IMG/VR virus record: IMGVR_UViG_3300042553_000650
Coordinates: 1 to 46,031 of that record
Length of the DNA: 46,031 nt
Strand: one strand, 5' to 3'
Source: a virus
Both the position numbers and the translations under genes were made by a program. This document shows positions 1-5,584 of this stretch, in pieces. Below the pieces are notes generated by a model. That model was not told the DNA's origin. It was given only the letters and a program-made list of their open reading frames with translations, and searched no databases. How positions within the stretch are numbered: the first letter of the stretch is position 1; each line of letters starts with the position of its first letter.

Positions 1-27
1 ACTTGAGACCTTGACCTCAAAAAAATC

Positions 28-57
28 AAAAAAACCGGCGGCCTGATAAGACCGCCG
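28..57 (-). terminator. Rho-independent terminator of the DUF932 gene
   Basis: Read leftward, a CGGCGG/CCGCCG stem (52-57 with 36-41, 10-nt loop) is followed directly by a run of T residues (A-run at 28-34 on the given strand). It begins 14 bases after the stop codon of the leftward gene at 71-859, so it should end that transcript. A similar hairpin follows the neighbouring orphan gene at 1280-1302. Confidence 0.8.
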
Positions 58-70
58 TCAATTCAAGGTC

Positions 71-859
71 TTATGCGGCCTTGATCAATCCGGTTTCGAC
101 TTGACTCGCAAGGTCCCATAAGGCCCGATTGACCTCAAGGTTTCGGTCGATTGACGTGATACGTCGAGCCGAGAGATTGCGGACTTGACCTTGACCGTTG
201 ACTCGAGCATAAGACAGACCGCCTTGCAAGGCATTCTCTTGAACACGATTGAACACGGTCCACAAGTCCCGACCCGTGTCTTCAGACCGTCTCACCTTGA
301 GAAGCGTCTCATGTCGAACCAACGGAATCACGTTTGTATCAATTTGAGACGGAATAAGGATTTTTGAGGCCTCTTTCGCAAATTGAGACATCTGACCGTC
401 TGTCAATTCGATTGACGACCACGTCTCAATCTGAGACGCTATACGGTCGGTCTGTTTTTGAACACGACCGGCGGCCTCAAGGACTTTCGTCAAGGCGTCA
501 CCGACGTGGACGACTCGGATTGACTCATAAGTCTGTCCCACAACGAGACCGTTCGAGCAGACGATGCGGAAAATTCCCATCATGAGACGAAACGCCGCCG
601 TGCCATCGTATGAATTTGAGACGACGATCTCGGGCATGATACCTGATAAGGCCTCGACCTTGAGGTCTGGGTGTCTCAATCTGATAAGGTGTTTTTGAAA
701 GCCTTGCTTCTCAACGTTTCGGACTCGAGCATGCGAGACCTTAGATACTTGATACCCAGCCGCCTCGAATTGAGACACGAGTTGGGCCGTATTGACAGCC
801 TTGTATCGTTCTGATACACCGAAACCCTGATTTTTGTCGAACACTTGCAACTGACTCAT
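71..859 (-). CDS. DUF932/DUF945-family phage-plasmid protein
   Basis: This 262-residue protein resembles the DUF932 (TIGR03299-type) family common on phages and plasmids, whose biochemical role is not established. Family-like features are the NSYDGTAAF stretch at residues 82-90 and the GIFRIVCSNGLVVG core at 95-108. The start is firm because AAGGAG lies 8 bases upstream of ATG. A TTGACT-N17-TAGACT promoter lies upstream and a strong terminator downstream, so it is a single-gene transcript. Codon choice (GTC for Val, AAG, GAG, CGA) differs clearly from the phage genes further right, which favour GTA, GTT, AAA and AGA, and suggests separate acquisition. I infer a DNA-linked accessory role only from the family's usual context. 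Confidence 0.8.
   Translation of the reverse strand: MSQLQVFDKNQGFGVSERYKAVNTAQLVSQFEAAGYQVSKVSHARVRNVEKQGFQKHLIRLRHPDLKVEALSGIMPEIVVSNSYDGTAAFRLMMGIFRIVCSNGLVVGQTYESIRVVHVGDALTKVLEAAGRVQKQTDRIASQIETWSSIELTDGQMSQFAKEASKILIPSQIDTNVIPLVRHETLLKVRRSEDTGRDLWTVFNRVQENALQGGLSYARVNGQGQVRNLSARRITSIDRNLEVNRALWDLASQVETGLIKAA
424..436. promoter_or_regulatory. Operator-like 13-mer TCTCA-N3-TGAGA (intragenic)
   Basis: This perfect 5-bp-arm inverted repeat, TCTCAATCTGAGA, lies inside the DUF932 coding region. It matches the sites at 958-970, 1685-1697 (one arm mismatch), 1798-1810 (two arm mismatches) and 1842-1854. An intragenic copy could be chance or a repressor site within the gene. Confidence 0.4.
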
Positions 860-893
860 TCTGATACTCCTTGTTTGACCGTCCGTCCATCGG

Positions 894-916
894 CGGCCTT
901 ATGATTGACTTATCGG
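894..916 (-). repeat. Leader repeat, copy 1
   Basis: A 23-bp sequence, containing ATGATTGACTTATCGG on the given strand, lies just downstream of the -10 box of the DUF932 promoter. It therefore falls in the 5' leader of the leftward mRNA. It recurs with one mismatch at 1621-1643 upstream of the orphan gene. The two genes thus share promoter-proximal leader sequence, which points to duplication or common control. Confidence 0.7.
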
Positions 917-920
917 TTTC

Positions 921-949
921 AGTCTAAAGAACTTGAGTGAAAAAGTCAA
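921..949 (-). promoter_or_regulatory. Sigma70-like promoter of the DUF932 gene
   Basis: Reading leftward, a TTGACT -35 box (944-949) and a TAGACT -10 box (921-926) are separated by exactly 17 bp. The predicted start site is about 50 bases upstream of the ATG at 859. The 13-bp inverted repeat at 958-970 sits next to the -35 box, a position suited to an activator or repressor. Confidence 0.65.
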
Positions 950-957
950 ATATTTAT

Positions 958-970
958 TCTCAAAGTGAGA
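958..970. promoter_or_regulatory. Operator-like 13-mer TCTCA-N3-TGAGA upstream of DUF932 promoter
   Basis: TCTCAAAGTGAGA is a perfect 5-bp-arm inverted repeat, 8 bp upstream of the -35 box of the DUF932 promoter. Related copies lie at the same relative place upstream of the orphan gene (1685-1697), at 1798-1810 and at 1842-1854. The recurrent placement argues for a dimeric DNA-binding protein. The window does not identify that protein. Confidence 0.6.
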
Positions 971-1331
971 TTCACGCCTGAATTCAAGGCCTTAGACCTC
1001 AAAAAAAATCAATCTGAAAGCCTCAAGGTCAAGGACTGAAACCCTTAAGACCTTATAAGGATAAGACCTCAAGGACTGATAAGGATAAGGGACAGGATAA
1101 GACCGAAACCCATAAGACAGGACCGAAAGCATAAGGATTGATAAGGGACAGGCCGTCAAGGACTGGACCGCCTTAAGGATAAGACCGGACAGACTGGACA
1201 GGATAGGATAAGGTCAACGGGTTTCGGCGCTGTCTTGACTCGGCGGGTTTCGACGCTGTCAACGGCCTTGAAAGCGAAACGGCGGCCTTGACTGGACCGC
1301 CGTCTTGACGCTCGACTTATAAGGTCAAAAA
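971..1331. repeat. Low-complexity intergenic DNA built from short repeated words
   Basis: This gene-free stretch lies between the two leftward genes. It is unusually rich in a few words: by hand count 1021-1320 holds about 21 GAC and 6 GTC trinucleotides and about ten ATAAG pentamers, several times chance. GGATAAG, AAGGACTG and GGGACAGG recur without a fixed period. A 16-bp direct repeat beginning GGGTTTCG occurs at 1219-1234 and 1245-1260 with one mismatch. No tRNA, CRISPR or clear ORF is visible. It could be a protein-binding array, an origin-like element or an unusual 3' untranslated region. Confidence 0.6.
1280..1302 (-). terminator. Terminator-like hairpin after the orphan gene
   Basis: Read leftward, CGGCGG (1297-1302) pairs with CCGCCG (1280-1285) across an 11-nt loop and is followed by TTTCGCTTTC. 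The stem is the same as in the terminator at 28-57, but the U-tract is weaker. It lies 30 bases after the stop of the 1332-1586 gene. Confidence 0.5.
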
Positions 1332-1586
1332 TCACTCAAATTCAGAAAAGTCTCGATTTGATACACCGGCGGACAGGACAGGCATCGAATAGGCCTCATC
1401 GTAAATCTGTATCATTTCGAGACAAAGAGCCTGTACCGTCTCAGAACGAGACACCTTCAAGGCTCGTTCCGCTTTCGACTTATAAGACATGTCGCCACCC
1501 ATTGTTTTCTCATATTGAGACAGTGTGAGTTCGTCTGTCACTTGAGCCCATAAGGTCGCAAGGTTTCGGTCTGTCTGGTTTCGCAT
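1332..1586 (-). CDS. Orphan 84-residue protein
   Basis: I do not recognise this protein. It is small, mostly polar and predicted helical (residues 40-66), with no transmembrane segment. Its codon and word usage match the DUF932 gene and not the rest of the phage. Its upstream DNA aligns with the DUF932 promoter region: a TTTGAGAAT block, a CTCAAGT block and the shared 23-bp leader repeat all occur in the same order. It therefore looks like the second single-gene transcription unit of the same alien module. The ribosome-binding site (GAAAGGCG) is modest. Function unknown. Confidence 0.6.
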   Translation of the reverse strand: MRNQTDRNLATLWAQVTDELTLSQYEKTMGGDMSYKSKAERALKVSRSETVQALCLEMIQIYDEAYSMPVLSAGVSNRDFSEFE

Positions 1587-1620
1587 GGTTTCGCCTTTCG
1601 TTTCGGCCTGTCTTGATTGA

Positions 1621-1643
1621 CGGCCTCATGATTGACTTATCGG
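1621..1643 (-). repeat. Leader repeat, copy 2
   Basis: This 23-bp sequence matches 894-916 at all but one position and lies 35 bases upstream of the orphan gene's start. Flanking sequence on its upstream side also aligns partially with the DUF932 promoter, though the -35 and -10 boxes here are degenerate. Confidence 0.7.
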
Positions 1644-1684
1644 ACAGGACAGACAGGACTTGAGGCCTGAAAGCAAAAAAAGAT

Positions 1685-1716
1685 TCTCAAAACGAGACGA
1701 TTTGGCGATAATGTAT
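1685..1716. repeat. 32-bp direct repeat, copy A, with operator-like 13-mer
   Basis: This copy starts with the operator-like TCTCAAAACGAGA and ends in TGGCGATAATGTAT. It matches copy B (1798-1829) at 28 of 32 positions, at a distance of 113 bp. Its operator part is placed relative to the orphan gene as 958-970 is placed relative to DUF932. The GATAAT inside it could be a rightward -10 box, but no gene lies on that side. Confidence 0.6.
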
Positions 1717-1797
1717 CAGACTGAAACACTATCCAGTGAAGCGCAAGGCCGCTCGACGCTGGACTTTCGAGCGTCAAAATAAAAAAAGAATCGAGCG

Positions 1798-1829
1798 TCT
1801 CAAAACGATACACTCTGGCGATAATGTAT
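1798..1829. repeat. 32-bp direct repeat, copy B
   Basis: The first 10 and last 12 positions are identical to copy A at 1685-1716. A further perfect inverted repeat of the same family, TCTCATTGTGAGA, follows at 1842-1854. The spacing suggests a cluster of binding sites upstream of the orphan gene. Confidence 0.6.
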
Positions 1830-1841
1830 ATTATCACCACG

Positions 1842-1854
1842 TCTCATTGTGAGA
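1842..1854. promoter_or_regulatory. Operator-like 13-mer TCTCA-N3-TGAGA
   Basis: TCTCATTGTGAGA is a perfect inverted repeat. With the site at 958-970 it also shares the following TTC, so the common block is TCTCA-NN-GTGAGATTC. It marks the right edge of the word-biased block. Confidence 0.55.
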
Positions 1855-1951
1855 TTCCCTAGTGGTTACGGGGGGATAGGTCCGCTTGCAGTGAAACGCC
1901 CACACCCTGTGCATAGGGGTCTCCCTCATAATTTTTTGTGAAAATAGTATT

Positions 1952-1966
1952 TGACGCAGTGCGTCA
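1952..1966. promoter_or_regulatory. 15-bp palindromic operator TGACGCA-G-TGCGTCA, site 1
   Basis: The two 7-bp arms are perfect inverted repeats about one central base. The same arms occur at 2191-2205 and 17230-17244, and degenerate versions at 2059-2073 and 2081-2095. The precise recurrence at two loci 15 kb apart is the signature of a regulator's operator. Confidence 0.7.
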
Positions 1967-2057
1967 TAAATTCAAAATGGCAGAAATTTGTCCGACCAGA
2001 GCGTCGAAAAATTTTTTTGACTTGGTGATAATAATTACTTGATTTTTCTACTAGTTT

Positions 2058-2084
2058 TTGACACAGTGCGTCATTTTTTATGAT
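2058..2084 (+). promoter_or_regulatory. Possible rightward promoter overlapping palindrome sites 2 and 3
   Basis: A perfect TTGACA -35 (2058-2063) lies inside palindrome site 2 (2059-2073). A TATGAT -10 (2079-2084) overlaps site 3 (2081-2095), with a short 15-bp spacer. Binding at the palindromes would block it. No rightward gene follows, so any product may be an untranslated RNA, or the match is chance. Confidence 0.35.
2059..2073. promoter_or_regulatory. 15-bp palindromic operator, site 2 (one mismatch)
   Basis: TGACACAGTGCGTCA differs from the perfect palindrome by one base in its left arm. It is followed by a T-run, then site 3 only 22 bp on (start to start), about two helical turns. That spacing favours cooperative binding. 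Confidence 0.6.
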
Positions 2085-2095
2085 GCGCTGCGTCA
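2081..2095. promoter_or_regulatory. 15-bp palindromic operator, site 3 (degenerate)
   Basis: TGATGCGCTGCGTCA keeps the intact right arm TGCGTCA and has two mismatches in the left arm. It is accepted because of its phased spacing from site 2. Confidence 0.5.
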
Positions 2096-2182
2096 TTTTG
2101 AAAAGTTCGGGTCCCTTTTACGAATCCGAATTTTTTTGGAACTTATCTGAAAACTTTCCGGCATTATTTTTTGACTGTCTCA

Positions 2183-2353
2183 TTAACTTTTGACGCAGTG
2201 CGTCATAACGATCTCAGTGCCTACACGAGCACGCACCACAACCAAAGCCAATCCCAGCAGCAATCCAGCACCAGTCAACAGTGCCGCTACTTCGACTCTC
2301 TCCCCTACCCTCAATTTCCTCTTGTCGCCCGTTTTCCACTCCCCTGTCTTCAC
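2183..2353 (-). CDS. Possible small single-span membrane protein
   Basis: A leftward GTG-initiated frame encodes 56 residues: a basic, charged N-terminus (residues 1-20), a strongly hydrophobic helix about 22-40 (VAALLTGAGLLLGLALVVV) and a short tail. This charge-then-helix layout looks like a real N-in membrane protein. Against it, no good Shine-Dalgarno precedes the GTG, and its last codons are formed by the palindrome at 2191-2205. It would be the last gene of the leftward set. It is a hypothesis with no family match. Confidence 0.4.
   Translation of the reverse strand: MKTGEWKTGDKRKLRVGERVEVAALLTGAGLLLGLALVVVRARVGTEIVMTHCVKS
2191..2205. promoter_or_regulatory. 15-bp palindromic operator TGACGCA-G-TGCGTCA, site 4
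   Basis: This is a perfect copy, identical to 1952-1966. It overlaps the 3' end of the possible small membrane protein. Confidence 0.65.
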
Positions 2354-2406
2354 TTCTATAGACGATGCGCAGCAAAAAGTCTACTCATACGCCTTAAGAC
2401 CTTTCC

Positions 2407-2467
2407 TACTAGAGCTTACTAGAGGCTACTATTCTCTACTGGTAGTAAGGTAAAAGTTTTTATCTTA
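2407..2467. repeat. 10-bp-phased TACT repeat followed by AT-rich inverted repeat
   Basis: TACT recurs at 2407, 2417, 2427 and 2437, exactly one helical turn apart, and the first two units share TACTAGAG. A 9-bp inverted repeat follows (2446-2454 with 2459-2467, 4-nt loop, one G-T pair). It sits just past the last firm leftward gene. It may be a terminator-like or protein-binding element, but no clear U-tract is present. Confidence 0.45.
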
Positions 2468-2510
2468 GGGGTCATTTCTTATATCTGCCTTTTATTTTGG
2501 GGCTTGGTAT

Positions 2511-2729
2511 TTATACTTGACTGTTTTGGTCAAGTTTGCTAGGCGGTGTTGCGAGAACGTTTTTGATGTTGGACTGATCGTACTGCTTGATGGCATAATA
2601 GACGGCTTCGTAGGCTCGGTTGTAGATATCGGTCTTGGCGTCGCCAGTGATGTTTTGACGGTCGAGAGCCTCACGCACTCGGGACATGAAAGGTTCTACT
2701 CGGGCGTCACCAGGCCACCAGGATTTCAT
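2511..2729 (-). CDS. Hypothetical protein, 72 residues
   Basis: I do not recognise this protein. It is predicted mostly helical, with a tryptophan-rich start (KSWWPGDARVEPFMSRVREA) and no membrane segment or signal peptide. Its ATG overlaps the upstream gene's TGA in an ATGA arrangement, so it is translationally coupled and belongs to the leftward operon. It is the last firm gene of that operon. Confidence 0.6.
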   Translation of the reverse strand: MKSWWPGDARVEPFMSRVREALDRQNITGDAKTDIYNRAYEAVYYAIKQYDQSNIKNVLATPPSKLDQNSQV

Positions 2730-3004
2730 ACCGCCCCGCTTCTTTTACCGTCGAAGGGTTCTTCGGATTGCTCCGGTTCCCAACAGGCGTAGTAGTGTTT
2801 CGTATCGGTTTTTAGGCCTGAACCTGGGATAAGTTCGTCGAGTGTGATGTTCGGCGGTTGCATGCCCGCATCCTCAAGGGTGGTAAGGATCACGTCGGCG
2901 GCTTTTAGTTCCGCTTCCGAGAAGGTGGTACGCAAACCGTGAAAACGGCCTTTTAAGAAGTCGAGTTGGTTGGCGATCAATTTTAAAGCGTCACTGCGTT
3001 TCAT
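2726..3004 (-). CDS. Hypothetical protein, 92 residues
   Basis: No family is recognised. The protein is soluble and probably helical in its first half (residues 1-50). Two adjacent ATG codons are possible. The one at 3004 is chosen because GGAGG lies 5 bases upstream of it but only 2 bases upstream of the ATG at 3007. The start overlaps the stop of the TonB/PDZ gene, and the end overlaps the next gene by 4 bases. Its coupling to that membrane protein suggests, but does not prove, a shared role. Confidence 0.6.
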   Translation of the reverse strand: MKRSDALKLIANQLDFLKGRFHGLRTTFSEAELKAADVILTTLEDAGMQPPNITLDELIPGSGLKTDTKHYYACWEPEQSEEPFDGKRSGAV

Positions 3005-3522
3005 CATTTCCTCCCTAACGTACAAATCTTATCTCTAGTAACCTCTACTAAAAAACTACGCCCCTCACTTGGACGGTAGATTTGAAGTTTTAGCTTTGTT
3101 CCTGGTTCACCCCTAATATCAGGGTCACTTTGATATTCGATGATGTCTTCAACTTTTAGACCGCTGAGTTGAGCAGGATAACCCTCAAACACCTCTTCTA
3201 TCTTGTTGGTTCGGTAATCTTGGCGGATTCCTATTCCCCCATACCAATCATCATTTTTGCATTCAGTCACAGCATCCTCAAGAACTTCCTGTTGAGGACT
3301 ATTTTCTAAAGCGATGTCCCCTTCTTCGGGTTGGGGAGGAACTTCGACAAGCTCTACCTCTAGCTGCTTAGGGATAACCTCTGCATTTGAAGCGCCAGTT
3401 CCCGAGCCTTCCATAAGCAAGAAGTTACCATCTTGCCCCGAACCTGTAAAAACCAAAAATATAACCGCTCCGTGTAGAAGGGAAGATACGACAAAGCTGT
3501 AAAAAGTTCTAACTTTACGCAT
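3004..3522 (-). CDS. TonB-like N-terminus plus PDZ domain membrane protein
   Basis: The 172-residue protein has a short basic start, one transmembrane helix (about residues 7-25, SFVVSSLLHGAVIFLVF) of the type seen at the start of TonB proteins, and an acidic proline- and glutamate-rich linker (50-90). A PDZ-like domain follows at about 93-168: YGGIGIR carboxylate loop, EGYPAQLSGLKVEDII, then GTKLKLQIYR. This predicts an inner-membrane anchor with a periplasmic PDZ that binds exposed C-termini. Two cysteines (89, 167) bracket the PDZ. There is no TonB C-terminal domain, so it is not a TonB. It may act on envelope proteases, superinfection or lysis. The coding region overlaps both neighbours. 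Confidence 0.7.
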   Translation of the reverse strand: MRKVRTFYSFVVSSLLHGAVIFLVFTGSGQDGNFLLMEGSGTGASNAEVIPKQLEVELVEVPPQPEEGDIALENSPQQEVLEDAVTECKNDDWYGGIGIRQDYRTNKIEEVFEGYPAQLSGLKVEDIIEYQSDPDIRGEPGTKLKLQIYRPSEGRSFLVEVTRDKICTLGRK

Positions 3523-3787
3523 TCAACACTTTTACCCATCTGGCGTTTCGGACACATTCCAGGTTTTGATCCTCATGGTGAAGAATCAACCACTCTCCGA
3601 GCTTTTCTTTTTTGAAAGAAAGTGTTTGAGGATTGTAGTCGATCACAAAAGTTCGATTAAAACCTTGGTTGAGCCACACGCCTTTAATTTTTACCGTCTC
3701 TCCGTAGATACGAAAAGTATGAACTTTAAAAGCCACGTCCATAAAACGTTCGTGCTTTATGATGTCATTTGTTTTCGGAACTATCAT
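3515..3787 (-). CDS. Hypothetical protein, 90 residues
   Basis: I do not recognise the family. The sequence is rich in alternating hydrophobic and charged residues (HTFRIYGETVKIKGVW, then TFVIDYNPQTLSFKKEKLG) and looks like a small beta protein. GGTGGA precedes the ATG at a suitable distance. The gene overlaps the TonB/PDZ gene by 8 bases and the upstream gene by 23, so it is co-translated within the leftward operon. Confidence 0.6.
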   Translation of the reverse strand: MIVPKTNDIIKHERFMDVAFKVHTFRIYGETVKIKGVWLNQGFNRTFVIDYNPQTLSFKKEKLGEWLILHHEDQNLECVRNARWVKVLNA

Positions 3788-3983
3788 CTTTCCACCTTTC
3801 TCCGGCGTCTACCACTTCTTCTAGTTCTATCTTAACTTTGACGATTCCGCAAGAAGAAACGCACTTTCGTTCTGCTTTGAGATCTTCGACGCTAGGATAG
3901 ATGGCGGTACCACCTAGAGCCTCACCAAGCTCCCAATCAAAATCGACCTTACACATGTAGCCGTATCGAGGTTCGTTGCTCAT
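3765..3983 (-). CDS. Hypothetical protein, 72 residues
   Basis: The frame extends upstream to a GTG at 4076, but the ATG at 3983 is chosen. It lies one base after the preceding gene's stop, and the longer version would overlap that gene by 92 bases. The protein is acidic, has three cysteines (residues 11, 41, 45) and no membrane segment. No family is recognised. Confidence 0.55.
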   Translation of the reverse strand: MSNEPRYGYMCKVDFDWELGEALGGTAIYPSVEDLKAERKCVSSCGIVKVKIELEEVVDAGERWKDDSSENK

Positions 3984-3984
3984 T

Positions 3985-4335
3985 TTAAACTCTACGTTTA
4001 CGGTTGAGCTTTCGCTTTTTCCGTTTAGGAAGACCTTTGCCGTTGTTAATCTGTTTTCTTTGTCGTTTGCGCTCACGGGCCGAGGCCTTGTTTACGTAGT
4101 GCTCTTCAAGCTGTTCTGTTTCAGTTTTCAAGAGCGAATCTTTTACCGGCTCAATGCTTACGATGCAATCATCAGTTTCACCGTCAACGTAGGAGATGCA
4201 GTCACCGGCCAGGATGGTGAAGAAGAATGGGCCGAACATGTAGATCGTGCATCCAGCAAGGCACTTAGTATCTTTTTTAAAGCCGTACCAACCAAAAGGT
4301 CGCACCAAGCCAAATTCATACTTACCGATTTTCAT
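3985..4335 (-). CDS. Hypothetical protein with hydrophobic segment and very basic tail
   Basis: This 116-residue protein has a hydrophobic stretch at about 27-45 (LAGCTIYMFGPFFFTILAG) that could be a membrane or re-entrant helix. It has four cysteines and a long Lys/Arg tail (residues 86-116) that could bind nucleic acid or phospholipid. GAGGAAAGT before the ATG is a good ribosome-binding site. The upstream gene ends in ATGA overlap with this start. Function is unknown. Confidence 0.55.
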   Translation of the reverse strand: MKIGKYEFGLVRPFGWYGFKKDTKCLAGCTIYMFGPFFFTILAGDCISYVDGETDDCIVSIEPVKDSLLKTETEQLEEHYVNKASARERKRQRKQINNGKGLPKRKKRKLNRKRRV

Positions 4336-4682
4336 ACTTTCCTCAATTCATAATAAGAGTTTTCAGTTTCAATCAAAAAGTTCTCGCCATCTTTCTTACA
4401 CGACACGATGGGACTAGTTTTAAACCAGTCACGCAAAGATTCCACCACAATCCAGACGTGAGTTTTTTCTTCCTCGACCACGCCGACGATTGCTACTCCG
4501 CCCGCACGCATAGCTAGCATTTTATCGGGGTATCCTAAGCGTGAAGCGTTTTTGGCTCCGAGCTTGTACAGAGAATACGTTTCGTCAAAATCGATCTGAT
4601 TAAGCCCCAAAAGCGTAGCTACTCTTTTGATCTCTGACTTGTGCCTTGTCACTCCTGGATGTAGTCTCACTCTGCCCTCCAT
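4332..4682 (-). CDS. Hypothetical protein, 116 residues
   Basis: The frame begins earlier, but the internal ATG at 4682 is preferred because it gives a 16-base overlap with the preceding gene instead of 67. The protein is predicted alpha/beta and soluble, with a tryptophan-containing strand HVWIVVESLRDWF near the middle. No family is recognised. It is linked by ATGA overlap to the following gene. Confidence 0.55.
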   Translation of the reverse strand: MEGRVRLHPGVTRHKSEIKRVATLLGLNQIDFDETYSLYKLGAKNASRLGYPDKMLAMRAGGVAIVGVVEEEKTHVWIVVESLRDWFKTSPIVSCKKDGENFLIETENSYYELRKV

Positions 4683-4888
4683 AAAACTTTCTTCGTAAAG
4701 TGGTGGCGTATCAAAACGCCATCCCACCCACACACCACTTCTCCCCGCATCTGTCCTGCTCGATGCGAGGTTTTAGTAAAATATCCGACTATACCTTCAA
4801 GCTCGTCAAGCGCCAGCCCCGTAAGCTCTAAAGCCTTAGGTACGTTGTCGGGATCAGATAAATAAAAACTCTCAAACTCATTCGTCAT
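4667..4888 (-). CDS. Hypothetical protein, 73 residues
   Basis: The start is placed at the ATG at 4888 (MTNEFESFYL), which overlaps the metallophosphoesterase stop by 11 bases. A longer in-frame start would lie inside that gene. The protein is small, acidic and soluble, with no recognisable motif. Its co-translation with the phosphoesterase is the only functional hint. Confidence 0.5.
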   Translation of the reverse strand: MTNEFESFYLSDPDNVPKALELTGLALDELEGIVGYFTKTSHRAGQMRGEVVCGWDGVLIRHHFTKKVLWRAE

Positions 4889-5582
4889 CTTGTACTTTAG
4901 CTTTCCGCAAAGCCCGAGCTTCGTCAATACAATTCTGCGCAAAATCAACCAAATCTACTTCTGAGACAGGCGTCCAGTCCCAAACATCACAACCCATGTT
5001 GATCTGAGGGATAAAACGTTTATCCTGCTCGTCCCAAAAATAGTTGACTTTCCAAGCATTATGTACATGTCCGTGCAAAAGAACTTGAGCCAAAATAAAA
5101 GGCTTGGGCCTCAAGTTTTGATATCGAGGCGTGTACTCAAAGTTACCGTGATCCTCTTTGTAAGGGAAGTGACAGATTTGTGCCGATACCTTACCTTCTT
5201 CCATAAGATCCAGCATGGGTTTGTTCTCTTCTTTAGAGAGCACCAAGCTGTAGTACTCAGGGCATACGATAATACCCATGTCTTCATAACGTTTGAATGC
5301 GTTGTCCTTCTTGACCTCTTTGTTTTTATGGAACACCTGATGACACTTATCGTGATTACCTGGAACCAAGAAAACTTGACCATTCAAATACTTCACCATC
5401 TCGGCTCCCTGATAAGAGAGCGAGAGATCGCCCAAAACGTAAACCTCATCCCCAGGCTTGACCACCGAGTTCCAGCGGTCCACGATACCCTGGTTCATCT
5501 CCTCTACCGTAGCCCAAGGGCGATTGCAGTAGGTGATAACGTTTCGATGCCAAAAATGAATGTCACTGGTAAAATAGCGCAT
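4878..5582 (-). CDS. Calcineurin-like metallophosphoesterase
   Basis: The 234-residue protein shows the full metallophosphoesterase signature: D7-x-H9 with H12, GDLS (51-54), GNHD (75-78), H138 and GHVH (171-174). These residues bind two metal ions and hydrolyse phosphodiester or phosphomonoester bonds. Phage members include protein or nucleotide phosphatases and 2',3'-cyclic phosphodiesterases, so the substrate is open. The ATG at 5582 is chosen because AGGAAG lies upstream. It follows the AAA+ gene by two bases and is probably co-translated with it. Confidence 0.88.
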   Translation of the reverse strand: MRYFTSDIHFWHRNVITYCNRPWATVEEMNQGIVDRWNSVVKPGDEVYVLGDLSLSYQGAEMVKYLNGQVFLVPGNHDKCHQVFHKNKEVKKDNAFKRYEDMGIIVCPEYYSLVLSKEENKPMLDLMEEGKVSAQICHFPYKEDHGNFEYTPRYQNLRPKPFILAQVLLHGHVHNAWKVNYFWDEQDKRFIPQINMGCDVWDWTPVSEVDLVDFAQNCIDEARALRKAKVQDDE

Positions 5583-5584
5583 CC

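Larger units (their letters stand above)
1855..2182. other. Intergenic regulatory DNA with palindrome cluster
   Basis: No convincing gene is visible in this stretch. It contains three copies of the 15-bp palindrome family (1952, 2059, 2081) and long T-runs. The composition changes abruptly here from word-biased DNA to AT-rich phage DNA. A weak GC-rich hairpin near 1907-1923 might act as a terminator, but its U-tract is interrupted. Confidence 0.5.

Noticed and set aside
971-1331. CRISPR array
   Set aside because: Words repeat irregularly and there are no constant repeat and spacer units.
2059-2079. Palindrome with T-run as a rightward terminator
   Set aside because: The arms are separated by one base, so only a weak 5-bp stem could form, and the same arms recur at promoters without T-runs.
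2171-2453. Two rightward frames of 83-87 residues in the palindrome region
   Set aside because: They have no ribosome-binding site, odd Ser/Thr/Pro-rich composition and lie over a better leftward frame and regulatory repeats.
3566-3835. Rightward 89-residue frame
   Set aside because: It is antisense to two overlapping leftward genes with good context, and has no start signal.
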